Numbered from the stretch's first letter, positions 7,778 through 17,732 are shown. The stretch: DNA of 49,267 nt from Bacillota bacterium (GCA_021324295.1 JAJPJJ010000104.1:1-49267), one strand, 5' to 3'. Numbers and translations: made by a program. Notes: generated from the letters alone by a model not told the origin.

Positions 7778-9639
7778 GGCGTGACCTCCTCTCGCGGGAT
7801 GGGCGGCGGGGCGCCGCCCGAGTCGGCGAGGACCGGGGTGACGAAGATCACCAGGTCGCTCTCCTCATGCTGGAACGTGCGCGAGCGAAACAGCGGCCCG
7901 ATGATGGGGAGATCTCCCAGCACGGGGATCCTCTGCACGAGATCCGCATCCTGGCGCTGGAGGAGGCCTCCCAGCACGAGGGTCTGTCCCGGCCGCATCG
8001 AGACGACCGTCTGGGCCCGGCGGACGCGCAGGGTCGGGATCGTGAACCCGCTCACCTTGATCGCGCTGCTGAAGTCCAGCGTGCTGACTTCAGGCGCGAG
8101 CCGCATGAAGACCTGGCCGTCGTCCTGGTAGTCGAGGCGGGCGTTCAGGATCACGCCGAAGTCCTTGTAGTCCAGCGTGACCGTGCCGTTGGGGCCGGCC
8201 ACCGGGATGGGCACCTGCCCGCCGAGCAGGAGCGATGCCGGCTGCCCCGCCAGCACGACGAGGCTCGGCTCAGCCAGGAGGTGGGCGAGCCCCCGCTGCG
8301 TGAGCGCCTCGAGCTGGGCGATGAGAAGGTCCAGACCGGCCACGCCGACGGCCGGCGCGGTGAGCACCTGGAGGGTGTACACGCCGCCGCTCAGCGAGGG
8401 GCCAGCTCCCGGCACCTGCTGGCCGCCGCCCCACGTGATCCCGAGCGACTGGAGCGCGCTGCGGCTGAGCTCGATCACCCGGACCTGAAGCTTGAGCTGG
8501 ACGGGCCGGCGCACGCTCACGAGGTCGACGATGCGGGACGCAAACGCGCGCGCGACCTCTTCGAGCCTCCGGCGGTCCATCTGGGTATCGACCGCACCGC
8601 TGAGGATGAGCGTGCTCCCGGCGCTGGAAGCCGACGCATCGGGCGCCGGCGGTGCGCCGGCTGCGGCCGGCGGCGGGTAGGATCCGGGACCGCTCGCACG
8701 GAGCGCGCCCGGCGTCGCGGGACCGGCCGGAGCGGAGGGCGGCGTGGTGGCAGCGGCCGCGACCGGCGCGGAGGACAGGGGGGACGCCACCTCGGTCACG
8801 GCGATCGCCGCGCTCGGGAACAGCGCGGCGAGCAGGCGGCGGAGCTCGGCCAGGTGGTCCGTCGCAGCGGAGACTTCCACCGTGTACACAAGGAGGCGGT
8901 GCGGCCCTTCCCACACATGCATCGTGGTGCGGCCGGGGGCGCGGCCGGTCACCAATAGCTCCCGGCTGCTCACCGGCACGGTCCCAACGACCTGTGGATC
9001 GCCGACGGCGACACGCACGAGCCCATCGATCTCGAGCACCCGGCCCGCCCCGATCTCCAGCCTGAGCGTGCGTGGGATCACGGCACGCCCGGCCACCGTC
9101 TCCCGCCCCCGCCCGGGGGGCGCGGGCAGCGAGGCCGGCGCCGGAGACGGCACAGTGGCCGCGGACGCCTCCGACGCGACCGCGCGGCCGCCGGGATGCG
9201 GCCCCGGCGGTCCCGCGTCCCGCGGCGCCAGGCGTACTACGAGCGACTCCCGGTCGAGAAACGACTCCGCGACACTGAGGGGTACCCGGGTCGTGACCAC
9301 GACCTCGGCCCGCGCCGGCCCCCCGTGAAGAGGGCGGACCGTGATCCCGGTCACCGGCCCGATCGCGAGGTGGTGGATGGCTGGCGCGGCCACGATCCCG
9401 TCCAGCGCGACGACGATGCGATCGGGATACGGGCTCACCATATAGTGGACGGGGCCGGATATCGTGATCCGAATCCGCGCGCCCGCGCCGTCCGGCGCCA
9501 CGACCATGCCGACGAGCGTTCCAGGGGCTGCCCCGGCGAGCGCGGGCGGCGCGATCGCGACCAGGGCGCAGGCGAGCAACGCGGCGCCGCGCAGCCGCGC
9601 GGAGATCCCGCTCTGAGCGCAGTGGCGTCCCGGCTCCAT
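7774..9639 (-). CDS. cpaC: Tad pilus outer-membrane secretin CpaC/RcpA
   Basis: A 621-residue secretin that should form the outer-membrane channel for the Flp pilus. In order: a signal peptide (about 1-36, LLACALVAIAPPALA), an AMIN-like beta domain (about 40-135), a Pro/Ala-rich linker, the secretin N-terminal pilus domain (about 190-255, GRVLEIDGLVRVAVGDPQVV), a second linker, and the secretin core (about 360-605). The C-terminal hallmark is MRPGQTLVLGGLLQRQDADL followed by IPVLGDLPIIGPLFR. The ATG at 9639 was chosen because it begins the signal peptide; a start 42 codons upstream would run through the AT-rich promoter. An outer-membrane secretin implies a two-membrane envelope or a secretin-like use in an atypical one. 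It is the first gene of the pilus operon. Confidence 0.93.
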   Translation of the reverse strand: MEPGRHCAQSGISARLRGAALLACALVAIAPPALAGAAPGTLVGMVVAPDGAGARIRITISGPVHYMVSPYPDRIVVALDGIVAAPAIHHLAIGPVTGITVRPLHGGPARAEVVVTTRVPLSVAESFLDRESLVVRLAPRDAGPPGPHPGGRAVASEASAATVPSPAPASLPAPPGRGRETVAGRAVIPRTLRLEIGAGRVLEIDGLVRVAVGDPQVVGTVPVSSRELLVTGRAPGRTTMHVWEGPHRLLVYTVEVSAATDHLAELRRLLAALFPSAAIAVTEVASPLSSAPVAAAATTPPSAPAGPATPGALRASGPGSYPPPAAAGAPPAPDASASSAGSTLILSGAVDTQMDRRRLEEVARAFASRIVDLVSVRRPVQLKLQVRVIELSRSALQSLGITWGGGQQVPGAGPSLSGGVYTLQVLTAPAVGVAGLDLLIAQLEALTQRGLAHLLAEPSLVVLAGQPASLLLGGQVPIPVAGPNGTVTLDYKDFGVILNARLDYQDDGQVFMRLAPEVSTLDFSSAIKVSGFTIPTLRVRRAQTVVSMRPGQTLVLGGLLQRQDADLVQRIPVLGDLPIIGPLFRSRTFQHEESDLVIFVTPVLADSGGAPPPIPREEVTP

Positions 9640-9659
9640 GCCGCCAGATGTCCGGAAGA

Positions 9660-9692
9660 ATGATAGTATCAATGTATATCTGTCTAGATATA
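9660..9692 (-). promoter_or_regulatory. AT-rich promoter region of the Tad operon with an 18-bp operator-like palindrome
   Basis: This is a conspicuous AT island in GC-rich DNA just upstream of cpaC. On the minus strand a candidate -35 TAGACA (9686-9681) and -10 TATCAT (9665-9660) are separated by 15 bases. The -35 lies inside a perfect palindrome, TATATCT-N4-AGATATA (9675-9692). That arrangement suits a repressor or activator binding over the -35 box. The promoter spacing is short and the assignment is tentative; the palindrome is seen directly. Confidence 0.5.
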
Positions 9693-9866
9693 TATATGCA
9701 CCTGGACCGGGTGTCAAGCCCGAACGTGCGTCCAGGCGCCGGACGCCGCGAGCCGGCGGTCGCATCGCGCTGCGCGGCCCGGCGCGGACACCCGCGCGCG
9801 GCCAAAGGGAATGGCCCGCGCGGCAGCGAAGCTGACTGGCCGAATCCGCCCCTCAGAGGGGATGCG

Positions 9867-10316
9867 ATGCCGAACGCCCTCCCGGCGAACACGCAGACGG
9901 TGCTTGCGGCCGTCGCCGGCGCGTGGGGCCTCCTCACCTTCGTCGCTGTCGTCCTCGCCCAGCGGACGCGCCGCGGGAGAGAATTGACGGGGGAGGAGGG
10001 CCTCCGCCGCGAGCTCGCGGCGGTCGGCCGGCGGCTGGCGGCCCTGGAGACGAGCATGGCGCAGATCGCAGAGGCGCTCCCCCGATCGATCCAGGGCGTG
10101 GGCGTGCTTCGCTACACCCCCTTCCCGGAGGTGGGCGGGAACATGAGCTTCAGCCTAGCCCTCCTCGACGGCCACGCCAGCGGCGTCGTGATCAGCGTGC
10201 TCAACGACCGGAACGGCTCGCGCGTGTACGGGAAAGCGATCGAACGGGGCACGTCCGCATCCCCGCTCTCCGAGGAGGAGCGGCGGGCGGTCGCCCTGGC
10301 GCGCGGGGACCGGTGA
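9867..10316 (+). CDS. DUF4446 family membrane-anchored protein
   Basis: A 149-residue protein with one N-terminal transmembrane helix (about 9-29, TVLAAVAGAWGLLTFVAVVL). A short charged coiled segment follows (about 38-66, ELAAVGRRLAALETSMAQIA). A soluble domain ends the protein (about 70-140) with the DUF4446 pattern VGVLRYTPFPEVGGNMSFSL, ALLDGHASGVVISVLNDR and SRVYGKAIERG. DUF4446 proteins of Bacillota often lie near parB/noc and the replication origin; their function is unknown. The ATG at 9867 has a GAGGGG site upstream. It reads divergently from the Tad operon across a 227-bp gap. Confidence 0.85.
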   Translation: MPNALPANTQTVLAAVAGAWGLLTFVAVVLAQRTRRGRELTGEEGLRRELAAVGRRLAALETSMAQIAEALPRSIQGVGVLRYTPFPEVGGNMSFSLALLDGHASGVVISVLNDRNGSRVYGKAIERGTSASPLSEEERRAVALARGDR

Positions 10317-10383
10317 CGGGGGCGGCGCGGGGCGCACGGTGGTGGGAGGCGGCGCGGGTCCCACGGCGCGGCGAGGAGTCCAG

Positions 10384-11034
10384 ATGCGGTTCCGAGACCG
10401 GCGGGACGCCGGCGAACAACTGGCGCGCGAGCTGCAGACGCTCGCCCCCTCCCCGGCTACGGCGCTCGCGATCCCGCGCGGCGGCGTGATCGTGGCCGAA
10501 GCGATCGTGCAGGCGCTCGGCTGGCCGCTCGACGTCGTCGTGCCGCGCAAGCTTCGGGCCCCGCGGAATCCTGAGCTGGGCATCGGCGCCGTGACGGGCG
10601 ACGGCACCGTGTACCTCGATGCCGGACTCGCCCGCTCGCTGGGCGTCGACGACCGCTACCTGCGCGAGGAGATCACCGCGCAGATCGCCGAGATCGAGCG
10701 CCGCGCCGCCGTCTACCGGAGCGGCCGGCCCGCGCCGGACCTGCGGGGGCGGACGGCGGTCCTCGTCGACGACGGCCTCGCCACCGGTGCCACGGCGATC
10801 GCATCGGTCCGCATGCTGCGGCACATGCTCGCGCGCGAGGTGGTCCTGGCGATCCCCGTCGGGCCGCCGGACGCGGTGAGGCGCCTCGAGCGCGAAGCCG
10901 ACCACGTCGTGTGCCTACTGCGCCCCCCGACGTTCATGGCGGTGGGGGAGTTCTACGACGACTTCACCCAGACGACCGACGAGGAGGTCGTCGCGGCGCT
11001 CGCGCGCGCGTGGCGGCAGGTGAGGGCATCGTGA
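10384..11034 (+). CDS. Phosphoribosyltransferase-family protein
   Basis: A 216-residue type I phosphoribosyltransferase-like protein. The PRPP-binding loop reads VLVDDGLATGAT at about 126-137, and the N-terminal PRGGV (about 31-35) is typical of the group of stand-alone predicted phosphoribosyltransferases. These often occur with dienelactone hydrolase or erythromycin esterase domains, but neither is present here. The substrate is unknown. The ATG at 10384 is preceded by GAGGAG; a start 15 codons earlier lacks a site. It lies 68 bp after the DUF4446 gene and 99 bp before gcvT, and could belong to either unit. Confidence 0.82.
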   Translation: MRFRDRRDAGEQLARELQTLAPSPATALAIPRGGVIVAEAIVQALGWPLDVVVPRKLRAPRNPELGIGAVTGDGTVYLDAGLARSLGVDDRYLREEITAQIAEIERRAAVYRSGRPAPDLRGRTAVLVDDGLATGATAIASVRMLRHMLAREVVLAIPVGPPDAVRRLEREADHVVCLLRPPTFMAVGEFYDDFTQTTDEEVVAALARAWRQVRAS

Positions 11035-11133
11035 TGCGGGACGGCGCTGGGCCATCGCCCGCGGCGCATCCGCCGCGGCGCTCGGCCCGGACCGCGGCCA
11101 CAGGACGCCGGTGGGCCGGGGCGGTGTAAGACG

Positions 11134-12252
11134 ATGGATGGAGTCGGAACACTCAGGCGCACGCCCCTCTACGAGGTCCACCGTGCGGCGGGCGCGCGGA
11201 TGGTACCCTTCGGCGGGTGGGAGATGCCCGTCCAGTACTCCGGCATCATCGAGGAGCACCTGGCGGTGCGCACGCGCGCCGGCCTGTTCGATGTCTCGCA
11301 CATGGGCGAGGTCGAGCTCGCCGGGCCGGGCGCGCTGGCGCTGGCCCAGCGGCTGGTCACCAACGACGTCGCCCGCCTCGCCGTGGGGCAGGCGCTCTAC
11401 ACCCCGATGTGCACGCCGGAAGGCGGCATCATCGACGACCTCCTCGTCTACCGGCTGGACGACGCGCGCCTCATGCTCGTGGTCAACGCCACGAACACGC
11501 AGGAGGACCTCGCCTGGATCCGCGCGCACGCCGCAGACGACGTCCGGGTGATCGACCGCACGGCCGAGGTCGCCCTGCTCGCGCTCCAAGGTCCGCGCTC
11601 CCTGGCGATCCTGCAGCGCCTCACGCCGACCCCGCTCGAGACGGTGCCGTACTACCGGTTCCGCGACGGGGTGGAGGTCGCGGGGCGCCGGACGCTCGTG
11701 TCGCGGACCGGGTACACGGGCGAGGACGGGTTCGAGGTGTACTGCGCCCCGGGCGACGCCCCGCACCTGTGGAGCGCGATCCTCGAGGCCGGGCGCCCGG
11801 ACGGTGTGCTGCCGGCGGGGCTCGGCGCCCGCGATACGCTGCGCCTCGAGGCCGGGTATCTGCTCCACGGCAACGACATGGACACGGCGACGACCCCGCT
11901 CGAAGCTGGGCTCGGCTGGACGGTGAAGCTCCAGAAGGGCGAGTTCATCGGCGCGGACGCCCTCCGCCGGCAGAAGGCCGTGGGAATCTCGCGGCGTCTT
12001 GCCGGGTTTACGCTGGAGGAGCGCGCGATCGCGCGGCACGGGTTTGCGATCCTCCACGAGGGGACGCCGATCGGCCGTGTGACCAGCGGCACCTTCGGGC
12101 CCAGCGTAGGGAAGAGCATCGGGCTCGGCTACCTGCCCCCGGAGCACGCGGAGCCGGGCCGGCGAGTCGCGGTCGAGATCCGCGGCCGTGCGGTCCCTGG
12201 CGTCGTCACCAAGCTTCCCTTCTACACCCGGCCGCAGCCCGCGCCGGCGTGA
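11134..12252 (+). CDS. gcvT: Aminomethyltransferase, glycine cleavage T protein
   Basis: A 372-residue T protein of the glycine cleavage system. It transfers the methylene group from the aminomethyl-lipoyl arm of GcvH to tetrahydrofolate and releases ammonia. The family start is clear ([33 protein letters not shown], then [12 protein letters not shown]). The folate-binding region holds [15 protein letters not shown], and the C-terminal barrel has [19 protein letters not shown]. Length is normal. It is the first of four contiguous gcv genes. The 99 bp upstream show no recognisable glycine riboswitch, so regulation is unclear. Confidence 0.97.
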   Translation: MDGVGTLRRTPLYEVHRAAGARMVPFGGWEMPVQYSGIIEEHLAVRTRAGLFDVSHMGEVELAGPGALALAQRLVTNDVARLAVGQALYTPMCTPEGGIIDDLLVYRLDDARLMLVVNATNTQEDLAWIRAHAADDVRVIDRTAEVALLALQGPRSLAILQRLTPTPLETVPYYRFRDGVEVAGRRTLVSRTGYTGEDGFEVYCAPGDAPHLWSAILEAGRPDGVLPAGLGARDTLRLEAGYLLHGNDMDTATTPLEAGLGWTVKLQKGEFIGADALRRQKAVGISRRLAGFTLEERAIARHGFAILHEGTPIGRVTSGTFGPSVGKSIGLGYLPPEHAEPGRRVAVEIRGRAVPGVVTKLPFYTRPQPAPA

Positions 12253-12303
12253 GCCGCGGCGCCGGGAGAGCGCCTGCCGGAGATCCGGCCACGGGAGGGT
12301 GAT

Positions 12304-12690
12304 GTGTACCCGAAGGACCTGCGGTATTCCAAGGAGCACGAGTGGGCCCGGACGGAGGGCAACCGGGTGCGCGTGGGCATCACGAAGTTCGCCGCGGACC
12401 GCCTCTCGGACGTCGTCTACGTCGAGCTGCCCCAGGTCGGCGCGGAGGTCTCGTTCATGCAGCCGTTTGGGGTCGTGGAGTCGGTGAAGGCGGTGAGCGA
12501 CCTCTACGCCCCCGTCTCGGGCAGGGTCGCGGAGATCAACCGCGCACTCGTCGAGAAGCCGGAGCTCATCAATACGGACCCCTACGGGGAGGCCTGGATG
12601 ATCGTCGTTGAGCCGCGCGACCTCGCCGAGCTCGACCGGCTCATGGACGCCGCGGCGTACGCGGCGATGGTGGGGGAAGCGACGTCATGA
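12304..12690 (+). CDS. gcvH: Glycine cleavage system H protein
   Basis: A 128-residue lipoyl carrier protein that shuttles the aminomethyl group from the P protein to the T protein and is then reoxidised by the L protein. The lipoylation site is Lys62 in [15 protein letters not shown], and the N-terminus [15 protein letters not shown] is typical. The start is the GTG at 12304 with a GGGAGG site upstream; the ATG two bases earlier is out of frame. Its TGA overlaps the ATG of gcvPA (ATGA), so translation is coupled. Confidence 0.96.
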   Translation: MYPKDLRYSKEHEWARTEGNRVRVGITKFAADRLSDVVYVELPQVGAEVSFMQPFGVVESVKAVSDLYAPVSGRVAEINRALVEKPELINTDPYGEAWMIVVEPRDLAELDRLMDAAAYAAMVGEATS

Positions 12691-14030
12691 AGTACATCCC
12701 GGCCACAGCGGCCGAGCGGGCCCGGATGCTGGAGGCGATCGGCGTTCCCGACGTCGAGGCGCTCTTCCGCGACGTCCCCGGCGAGGTGCGGCTGCGGCGG
12801 CCGCTCGACCTGCCGCCGGCGATGGCGGACCAGGACCTCCTCGCGCACATGCGACGGCTCGCCGAGCGCAATGTCGACTGCGACCGGCTCGCCTGCTTCC
12901 TGGGGGCCGGGGCGTACGACCACTTCGTCCCGAGCACGGTGCCGCACCTGGCCCTGCGGCCGGAGTTCCTGACGGCCTACACGCCCTATCAGGCGGAGCT
13001 GATGCAGGGCGAGCTGCAGGCGATCTACGAGTACCAGAGCATGATGTGCGAGCTGCTGGCCATGGACATCGCGAACGCCTCGATGTACGACGGGGCGAGC
13101 GCGACCGGCGAGGCGGCCAGCATGGCGGCCGACCTGACGCGGCGCTCGGACGTGCTGGTCAGCACCGCCGTGCACCCCGAGTACCGGCAGGTCCTGCGCA
13201 CGTACACGAGCCACCTGCCGATCACGATCCGCGAGATCCCCGCCTCCGGCGGCGTGACCCCCGCCGAGGCGGCCCGGACGATGATCACCGACGCCACCGC
13301 GGCACTGATCGTTCAGTCGCCCAACTTCTTCGGGTGCCTCGAGGACGGCGCGGCCCTCGCCCGGGCCGCGCACGACCGCGGCGCGCTGCTCGTCGTCGCG
13401 ATCTCCGAGCCGGTGAGCCTGGGGCTCGTTACGCCGCCCGGCGAGTACGGCGCCGATATCGTGACCGGCGAGGGCCAGGCGCTGGGCAACGCCCTCAACT
13501 TCGGCGGCCCGTACCTCGGCATCATCGCGACGCGCCAGGAGTTCGTCCGGCGGATCCCGGGCCGCCTGGTGGGCCGCACCGTGGATACGGAGGGACGGCC
13601 CGGCTACGTGCTCACGCTCCAGACGCGGGAGCAGCACATCCGGCGGGCGCGGGCGACGAGCAACATCTGCACAAACGAGTCGCTCAACGCGCTCATCGCG
13701 GCCGTGTACCTCGCCACGCTCGGGAAGCAGGGCATCCGCGAAGTCGCCGAGCTGTGCGCCCGCAAGGCACACTACGCCCGGGAGCGCATCGCCGGCCTCC
13801 GCGGGTACCGGATCGCGTTCGAGGCGCCCACGTTCAACGAGTTCGTCGTCCGCTGCCCGATCCCGCCCGCGGAGATCAACCGGCGCCTCCTGGAGCACGG
13901 GATCCTCGGCGGGCTCGCGCTCGGCCGCTTCTATCCCGACCTCGCCGACGCCTGGCTCCTGTGCGTGACCGAGAGGCGCACGCGCGAGGAGATCGACCGC
14001 CTCGTGGACCATCTGGAGGCCCTGCAGTGA
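12687..14030 (+). CDS. gcvPA: Glycine dehydrogenase (decarboxylating) subunit 1
   Basis: A 447-residue N-terminal half of the split P protein, as found in many Gram-positive bacteria, archaea and Thermotoga relatives. With GcvPB it forms the PLP-dependent glycine decarboxylase. Visible signatures are [17 protein letters not shown] at the start, then [33 protein letters not shown] and [16 protein letters not shown], plus the later [20 protein letters not shown]. This half has the aspartate-aminotransferase-like fold but no PLP lysine, as expected. It starts in an ATGA overlap with gcvH and ends in a GTGA overlap with gcvPB. Confidence 0.97.
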   Translation: MKYIPATAAERARMLEAIGVPDVEALFRDVPGEVRLRRPLDLPPAMADQDLLAHMRRLAERNVDCDRLACFLGAGAYDHFVPSTVPHLALRPEFLTAYTPYQAELMQGELQAIYEYQSMMCELLAMDIANASMYDGASATGEAASMAADLTRRSDVLVSTAVHPEYRQVLRTYTSHLPITIREIPASGGVTPAEAARTMITDATAALIVQSPNFFGCLEDGAALARAAHDRGALLVVAISEPVSLGLVTPPGEYGADIVTGEGQALGNALNFGGPYLGIIATRQEFVRRIPGRLVGRTVDTEGRPGYVLTLQTREQHIRRARATSNICTNESLNALIAAVYLATLGKQGIREVAELCARKAHYARERIAGLRGYRIAFEAPTFNEFVVRCPIPPAEINRRLLEHGILGGLALGRFYPDLADAWLLCVTERRTREEIDRLVDHLEALQ

Positions 14031-15592
14031 GCGCGCGGAAGCGCACCCCCACGCACGAGACGCCCGGGGCCGGCGCAGAGGCTGGGGCACGCGGGGAGCG
14101 CGTGGAGCCGGCCCGAGCCGCCCGGGACCTCCGCCGGCGGCCCGTCCCCGTGATCTTCGAGCGCGGGGCGCCGGGCCGGACCGGGTACAGCCTGCCGGCG
14201 AGCGACGTGCCCGACGTTCCGCTCGACGCGATCGTCCCGCCGGCCTACCGCCGGGCGCAGCCGGCGGCGCTGCCCGAGGTCAGCGAGCTGGACGTCGTGC
14301 GGCACTACACCGCGCTCAGCCACCGGAACTTCTCGGTCGACGAGGGGTTCTACCCGCTCGGCTCGTGCACGATGAAGTACAACCCCAAGATCAACGAGGA
14401 CGCGGCGCGCCAGCCCGGGTTTGCCCGTCTCCACCCCTACGCGCCGGAGGAACTCGTCCAGGGCGCGCTCCAGCTCCTGTGGGAGCTCGAGCGCGACATG
14501 GCGGAGATCACCGGGATGGACCGCGTGACGTTCCAACCCGCGGCCGGCGCCCACGGCGAGCTCACCGCGCTGCTGATGATCAGTCGCTACTTCGAGGAGA
14601 AGGGAGAGCGGCGCACCACGGTCGTCGTCCCCGACTCCGCCCACGGCACCAACCCGGCCTCCGCCGCGCTCGCCGGCTACAAGGTCGTCGAGGTCCCGAG
14701 CGACCGCCGCGGCAACATCGATCTGGAGGCGCTGCGGGCGGTCCTCACGCCGGACGTCGCCGTCCTCATGTTCACCAACCCCAACACGCTCGGGCTGTTC
14801 GAGGAGCAGATCACGGAGGTCGCCCGGGCCGTGCACAACGTCGGGGCGCAGCTGTACCTCGACGGCGCCAACTGCAACGCGATCCTCGGCATCACCCGGC
14901 CGGGCGATCAGGGGTTCGACGCGCTGCACCTGAACCTGCACAAGACGTTCACGACGCCCCACGGCGGCGGCGGGCCGGGCGCCGGGGCGGTCGGCGTCAA
15001 GGCCCACCTCGTCCCCTACCTGCCCGTGCCCACGGTGGAGCGCGATGGCCAGCGCTTCCTGCTCGACGGCGACCGGCCGAAGTCGATCGGCAAGGTGCGC
15101 GCGTTCTACGGCAACTTCGGCAACCTCGTGCGCGCGTACACCTACCTGCGGACGATGGGCGCAGCGGGACTGCGCGAGGCCGCGGAGATCGCCGTGCTCA
15201 ACGCCAACTACCTGCTGAGCCGTCTGCGCGAGCACTACGATCTCCCCTACGACCGGGTCTGCAAGCACGAGTTCGTGCTCTCGGGCCGCCGGCAGCGCGA
15301 CCGCTACCGGGTGACGACCAAAGACATGGCGAAGCGCCTGCTCGACTACGGCTTCCACGCGCCGACGATCTACTTCCCGCTGATCGTCGAGGAAGCGATC
15401 ATGATCGAGCCCACGGAGACCGAGAGCCTGCAGACGCTGGACGCGTTCGCCGAGGCGATGATCGCGATCGCGCGGGAGGCGGAGGCCGACCCGGAGCTCG
15501 TCCGCACGGCGCCGCACGAGACGCCGGTCGGCCGGCTGGACGAGGTGACGGCGGCCCGGAAGCCCAACTTGAGGTGGCGCCCCGAGACGTAG
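14027..15592 (+). CDS. gcvPB: Glycine dehydrogenase (decarboxylating) subunit 2
   Basis: A 521-residue catalytic half of the split glycine decarboxylase. The PLP lysine is Lys306 in [17 protein letters not shown]. Other family landmarks are [48 protein letters not shown] and MIEPTETES. The start is the GTG at 14027 overlapping the gcvPA stop. This adds a charged, probably disordered 35-40 residue N-terminal extension before the family core begins near [17 protein letters not shown], so a later start is possible. No lpd gene for the L protein is in the window. Confidence 0.96.
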   Translation: MSARKRTPTHETPGAGAEAGARGERVEPARAARDLRRRPVPVIFERGAPGRTGYSLPASDVPDVPLDAIVPPAYRRAQPAALPEVSELDVVRHYTALSHRNFSVDEGFYPLGSCTMKYNPKINEDAARQPGFARLHPYAPEELVQGALQLLWELERDMAEITGMDRVTFQPAAGAHGELTALLMISRYFEEKGERRTTVVVPDSAHGTNPASAALAGYKVVEVPSDRRGNIDLEALRAVLTPDVAVLMFTNPNTLGLFEEQITEVARAVHNVGAQLYLDGANCNAILGITRPGDQGFDALHLNLHKTFTTPHGGGGPGAGAVGVKAHLVPYLPVPTVERDGQRFLLDGDRPKSIGKVRAFYGNFGNLVRAYTYLRTMGAAGLREAAEIAVLNANYLLSRLREHYDLPYDRVCKHEFVLSGRRQRDRYRVTTKDMAKRLLDYGFHAPTIYFPLIVEEAIMIEPTETESLQTLDAFAEAMIAIAREAEADPELVRTAPHETPVGRLDEVTAARKPNLRWRPET

Positions 15593-15644
15593 GGCGGTGC
15601 CCCGCGGGCTCCCGGCACGCCGTGCCCCCTCCGCGGCTGCGGCG

Positions 15645-15986
15645 CTACAGGGGCCGGCCAGGGGTGATCCGCACCGGCAGCCCCTCGCCCCATCCGTACT
15701 TGTCGCGCGCGAGCCGCTGCGCGGTCCGCCACTCCTCGGCGTCGCGCGCCGGGTCGAGGATCGCCGCGACCGCCTCGCGCTCCTCGCCCTCCACGCGGAC
15801 CCGCACCCGCGGGTTGCGCGCGATGTTCCGGACCCACTGCGCGCTGTGGAAGCGCTCGGCCAGCACGTAGAGCCGGCCCCCGTGGGACACAAACCAAATC
15901 TCGATCTCGCGGGGGAGGCCGGTCTTCCGGCCCGTCGTGGTCAGGTAGAGGTACGGCGCCTGCCCCAGACGATCCGGGACCGTCAT
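15645..15986 (-). CDS. Ddn-like nitroreductase / deazaflavin-dependent oxidoreductase family protein
   Basis: A 113-residue small split-beta-barrel protein. The opening YLYLTTTGRKTGLPREIEIWF is the signature of the deazaflavin (F420)-dependent nitroreductase family typified by mycobacterial Ddn. It is followed by RLYVLAERFHSAQWVRNIARNP, matching the family's second half. Substrates of most members are unknown. It follows the LLM-class oxidoreductase gene after only 8 bases, which supports a shared operon and perhaps shared F420 chemistry. The ATG at 15986 begins just before the conserved core; a start 15 codons upstream would overlap the neighbour. Confidence 0.82.
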   Translation of the reverse strand: MTVPDRLGQAPYLYLTTTGRKTGLPREIEIWFVSHGGRLYVLAERFHSAQWVRNIARNPRVRVRVEGEEREAVAAILDPARDAEEWRTAQRLARDKYGWGEGLPVRITPGRPL

Positions 15987-15994
15987 GGGCGCCT

Positions 15995-17011
15995 CTACCC
16001 GCCGTGGAACGCCCGGACCATCCGCCCCCACCCCTCGCGATTCTCGAGCGTGAACGGCCAGTAGGACGCGACGCGGTCCACGAGGCCTTCGTAGCGGCGG
16101 CGCAGCTCCCGGCCGATCTCGGCGTACGACCCGCGCACGACGATCGCGTCGAGCACCGCGTCCGGCACCTGCGCCGCAAGCTCCTCCATCCGCCGCTCCC
16201 GCACGAGCCGGTTGAGCCGGTCGGCCACCTCGCCGTGTCCCAGGATTTCCAGCAGCGGGCGGTAGGTCGGCGTGGACCCGTAGAACCCGATGCGCGCCCG
16301 CGCCCGCGCGAGGGCCGCGGCGAGCTCCTCCCGCGTCTCGCCGGGCGCGATGATCACCGGCGCGTAGATCTGGACGTCGCTACGGCTCCTGCCCGACCGC
16401 GCCAGACCGTCGCCGATGTGCGGCAGCACGAGCTCGCGGATATACGTGACCGAGTGGATCGGGTGCACGATGAACCCGTCCGCGATCTCGCCCGCGAGGC
16501 GACAGAGGCCCCTGTTCACGCCCGCGACCATGATGGGGATCGAAGGGCGGGGGTTTGGCCCGGGGTTGAAGAACGGCCCCATGAGGCTGAGCCGGTAGTA
16601 CGTGCCCTCCACGCGCAGCGGGGCGCCCTCCTGCCACGATCGCCAGATCGCGCGGACGGCGCCGATGTACTCCCGCAGCTTCGGCACCGGCGGATCCCAC
16701 GGCATCCCGAACCGCCGCTCGATGTGCGCCCTGACCTGCGTCCCGAGCCCCAGGATGAACCGCCCGCCCGAGAGCCGTCCGAGGTCCCACGCGGTCTGCG
16801 CGGTGACCATCGGGCTCCGCGAGAAGGCCACCGCGATGCCGGTCCCGAGCTGCATCCGGGTCGTGCGCACCGCGGCGAGCGCCAGCGCCACGAACGGGTT
16901 GTGCTTGGTGTCGTTGGCCCACAGACCCTGAAACCCCGCCGCCTCCGCGGCCCGGGCGACGTCCGGCGCCTCTTCGAGGGCGTCCATCGCGAGCGCACAG
17001 TCCAGCTTCAC
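15995..17011 (-). CDS. LLM-class F420-type oxidoreductase
   Basis: A 338-residue luciferase-like monooxygenase fold (TIM barrel). The segments AAEAAGFQGLWANDTKHNPF, TTRMQLGTGIAVAFSRSP, LGRLSGGRFILGLGTQ and IPIMVAGVNRGLCRLAGEIA are those of the actinobacterial-type F420-dependent group. FMN-dependent members share the fold, so the cofactor is inferred, helped by the adjacent Ddn-like gene. The start is a GTG at 17011, the natural beginning MKLDCALAMDALEEAP of this subgroup. It lies 64 bp after the metallo-hydrolase gene in the same orientation. Confidence 0.87.
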   Translation of the reverse strand: MKLDCALAMDALEEAPDVARAAEAAGFQGLWANDTKHNPFVALALAAVRTTRMQLGTGIAVAFSRSPMVTAQTAWDLGRLSGGRFILGLGTQVRAHIERRFGMPWDPPVPKLREYIGAVRAIWRSWQEGAPLRVEGTYYRLSLMGPFFNPGPNPRPSIPIMVAGVNRGLCRLAGEIADGFIVHPIHSVTYIRELVLPHIGDGLARSGRSRSDVQIYAPVIIAPGETREELAAALARARARIGFYGSTPTYRPLLEILGHGEVADRLNRLVRERRMEELAAQVPDAVLDAIVVRGSYAEIGRELRRRYEGLVDRVASYWPFTLENREGWGRMVRAFHGG

Positions 17012-17075
17012 CGGGATCCTCCGCGCCGCCCCCGCCCCCGCGTCCGCGGGATGCGGCGCCGCGTGCCGCGCATCC

Positions 17076-17732
17076 CTACATCCGCCTCATCACCCACGTC
17101 TCGGTCTCCCGGGGCACCGCGCTCTTCTCCACCGTCACCGTGTGACCGACCTGCCTGGGCGTCCGCGCGGAGGCGAGAAACGCGTCGACGGTACCGATCG
17201 GCCAGCCGGCGTTCACCTCCGTCTTGTAGTGCATCGGGATGACGACCCCGGGCCGCAGGCGCGCCACCACGCCGTGGGCCTGGGCGGCGTCGATCGTGTA
17301 GTGCCCGCCGACGGGAACCATCAGCACATCCGGCCGGCCGATCGCCTCCGCGGTCGCGTCGTCGAGGGGGTGGCCGAGGTCGCCGAGGTGGACGACCCGC
17401 AGCCCCTCGGCCTCTACGATGAACACGGTGTTGAGCCCGCGCTCCTTGCCCTGGGCGGGGTCGTGATACGTGGGCACCGAGGAGACCACGGCCCCATCGA
17501 CGGTCTCCTTCACGGAGTGCCACTTCCCACCGGTGAGCCCGCGGATCACGCGGGGGTGCCCTGCGGCCATCGCGAGGTTGTTGTGGTCGCCGTGTTCGTG
17601 GCTCACCAGCACCACCGACGCCTCCAGCCGGGGGACCGGGTATCCGACCTTCTCATCGTACGGATCGATCAGGATCCGGGTGCCGCCGGTCTCCAGGAGA
17701 AAGGCCGCGTGCCCGAGGTAAGTGATCTTCAT
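17076..17732 (-). CDS. MBL-fold metal-dependent hydrolase (UPF0173/UlaG-like)
   Basis: A 218-residue beta-lactamase-fold protein. The metal motif HEHGDH is at residues 45-50 (SHEHGDHNN). Further ligands are likely His in VVHLGDLGHPL and in VIPMHYKTE. The small size and the N-terminus MKITYLGHAAFLLETGGTRI match the UPF0173/UlaG-like group, whose substrates are mostly unknown. The ATG has an AAGGAGG site upstream. It is the second gene of a four-gene minus-strand cluster (SDR, this gene, LLM oxidoreductase, Ddn-like). Confidence 0.85.
   Translation of the reverse strand: MKITYLGHAAFLLETGGTRILIDPYDEKVGYPVPRLEASVVLVSHEHGDHNNLAMAAGHPRVIRGLTGGKWHSVKETVDGAVVSSVPTYHDPAQGKERGLNTVFIVEAEGLRVVHLGDLGHPLDDATAEAIGRPDVLMVPVGGHYTIDAAQAHGVVARLRPGVVIPMHYKTEVNAGWPIGTVDAFLASARTPRQVGHTVTVEKSAVPRETETWVMRRM

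Noticed and set aside
11035-11133. Glycine riboswitch expected before gcvT
   Set aside because: The 99 bases show no tandem glycine-aptamer-like core; only GC-rich inverted segments are seen.
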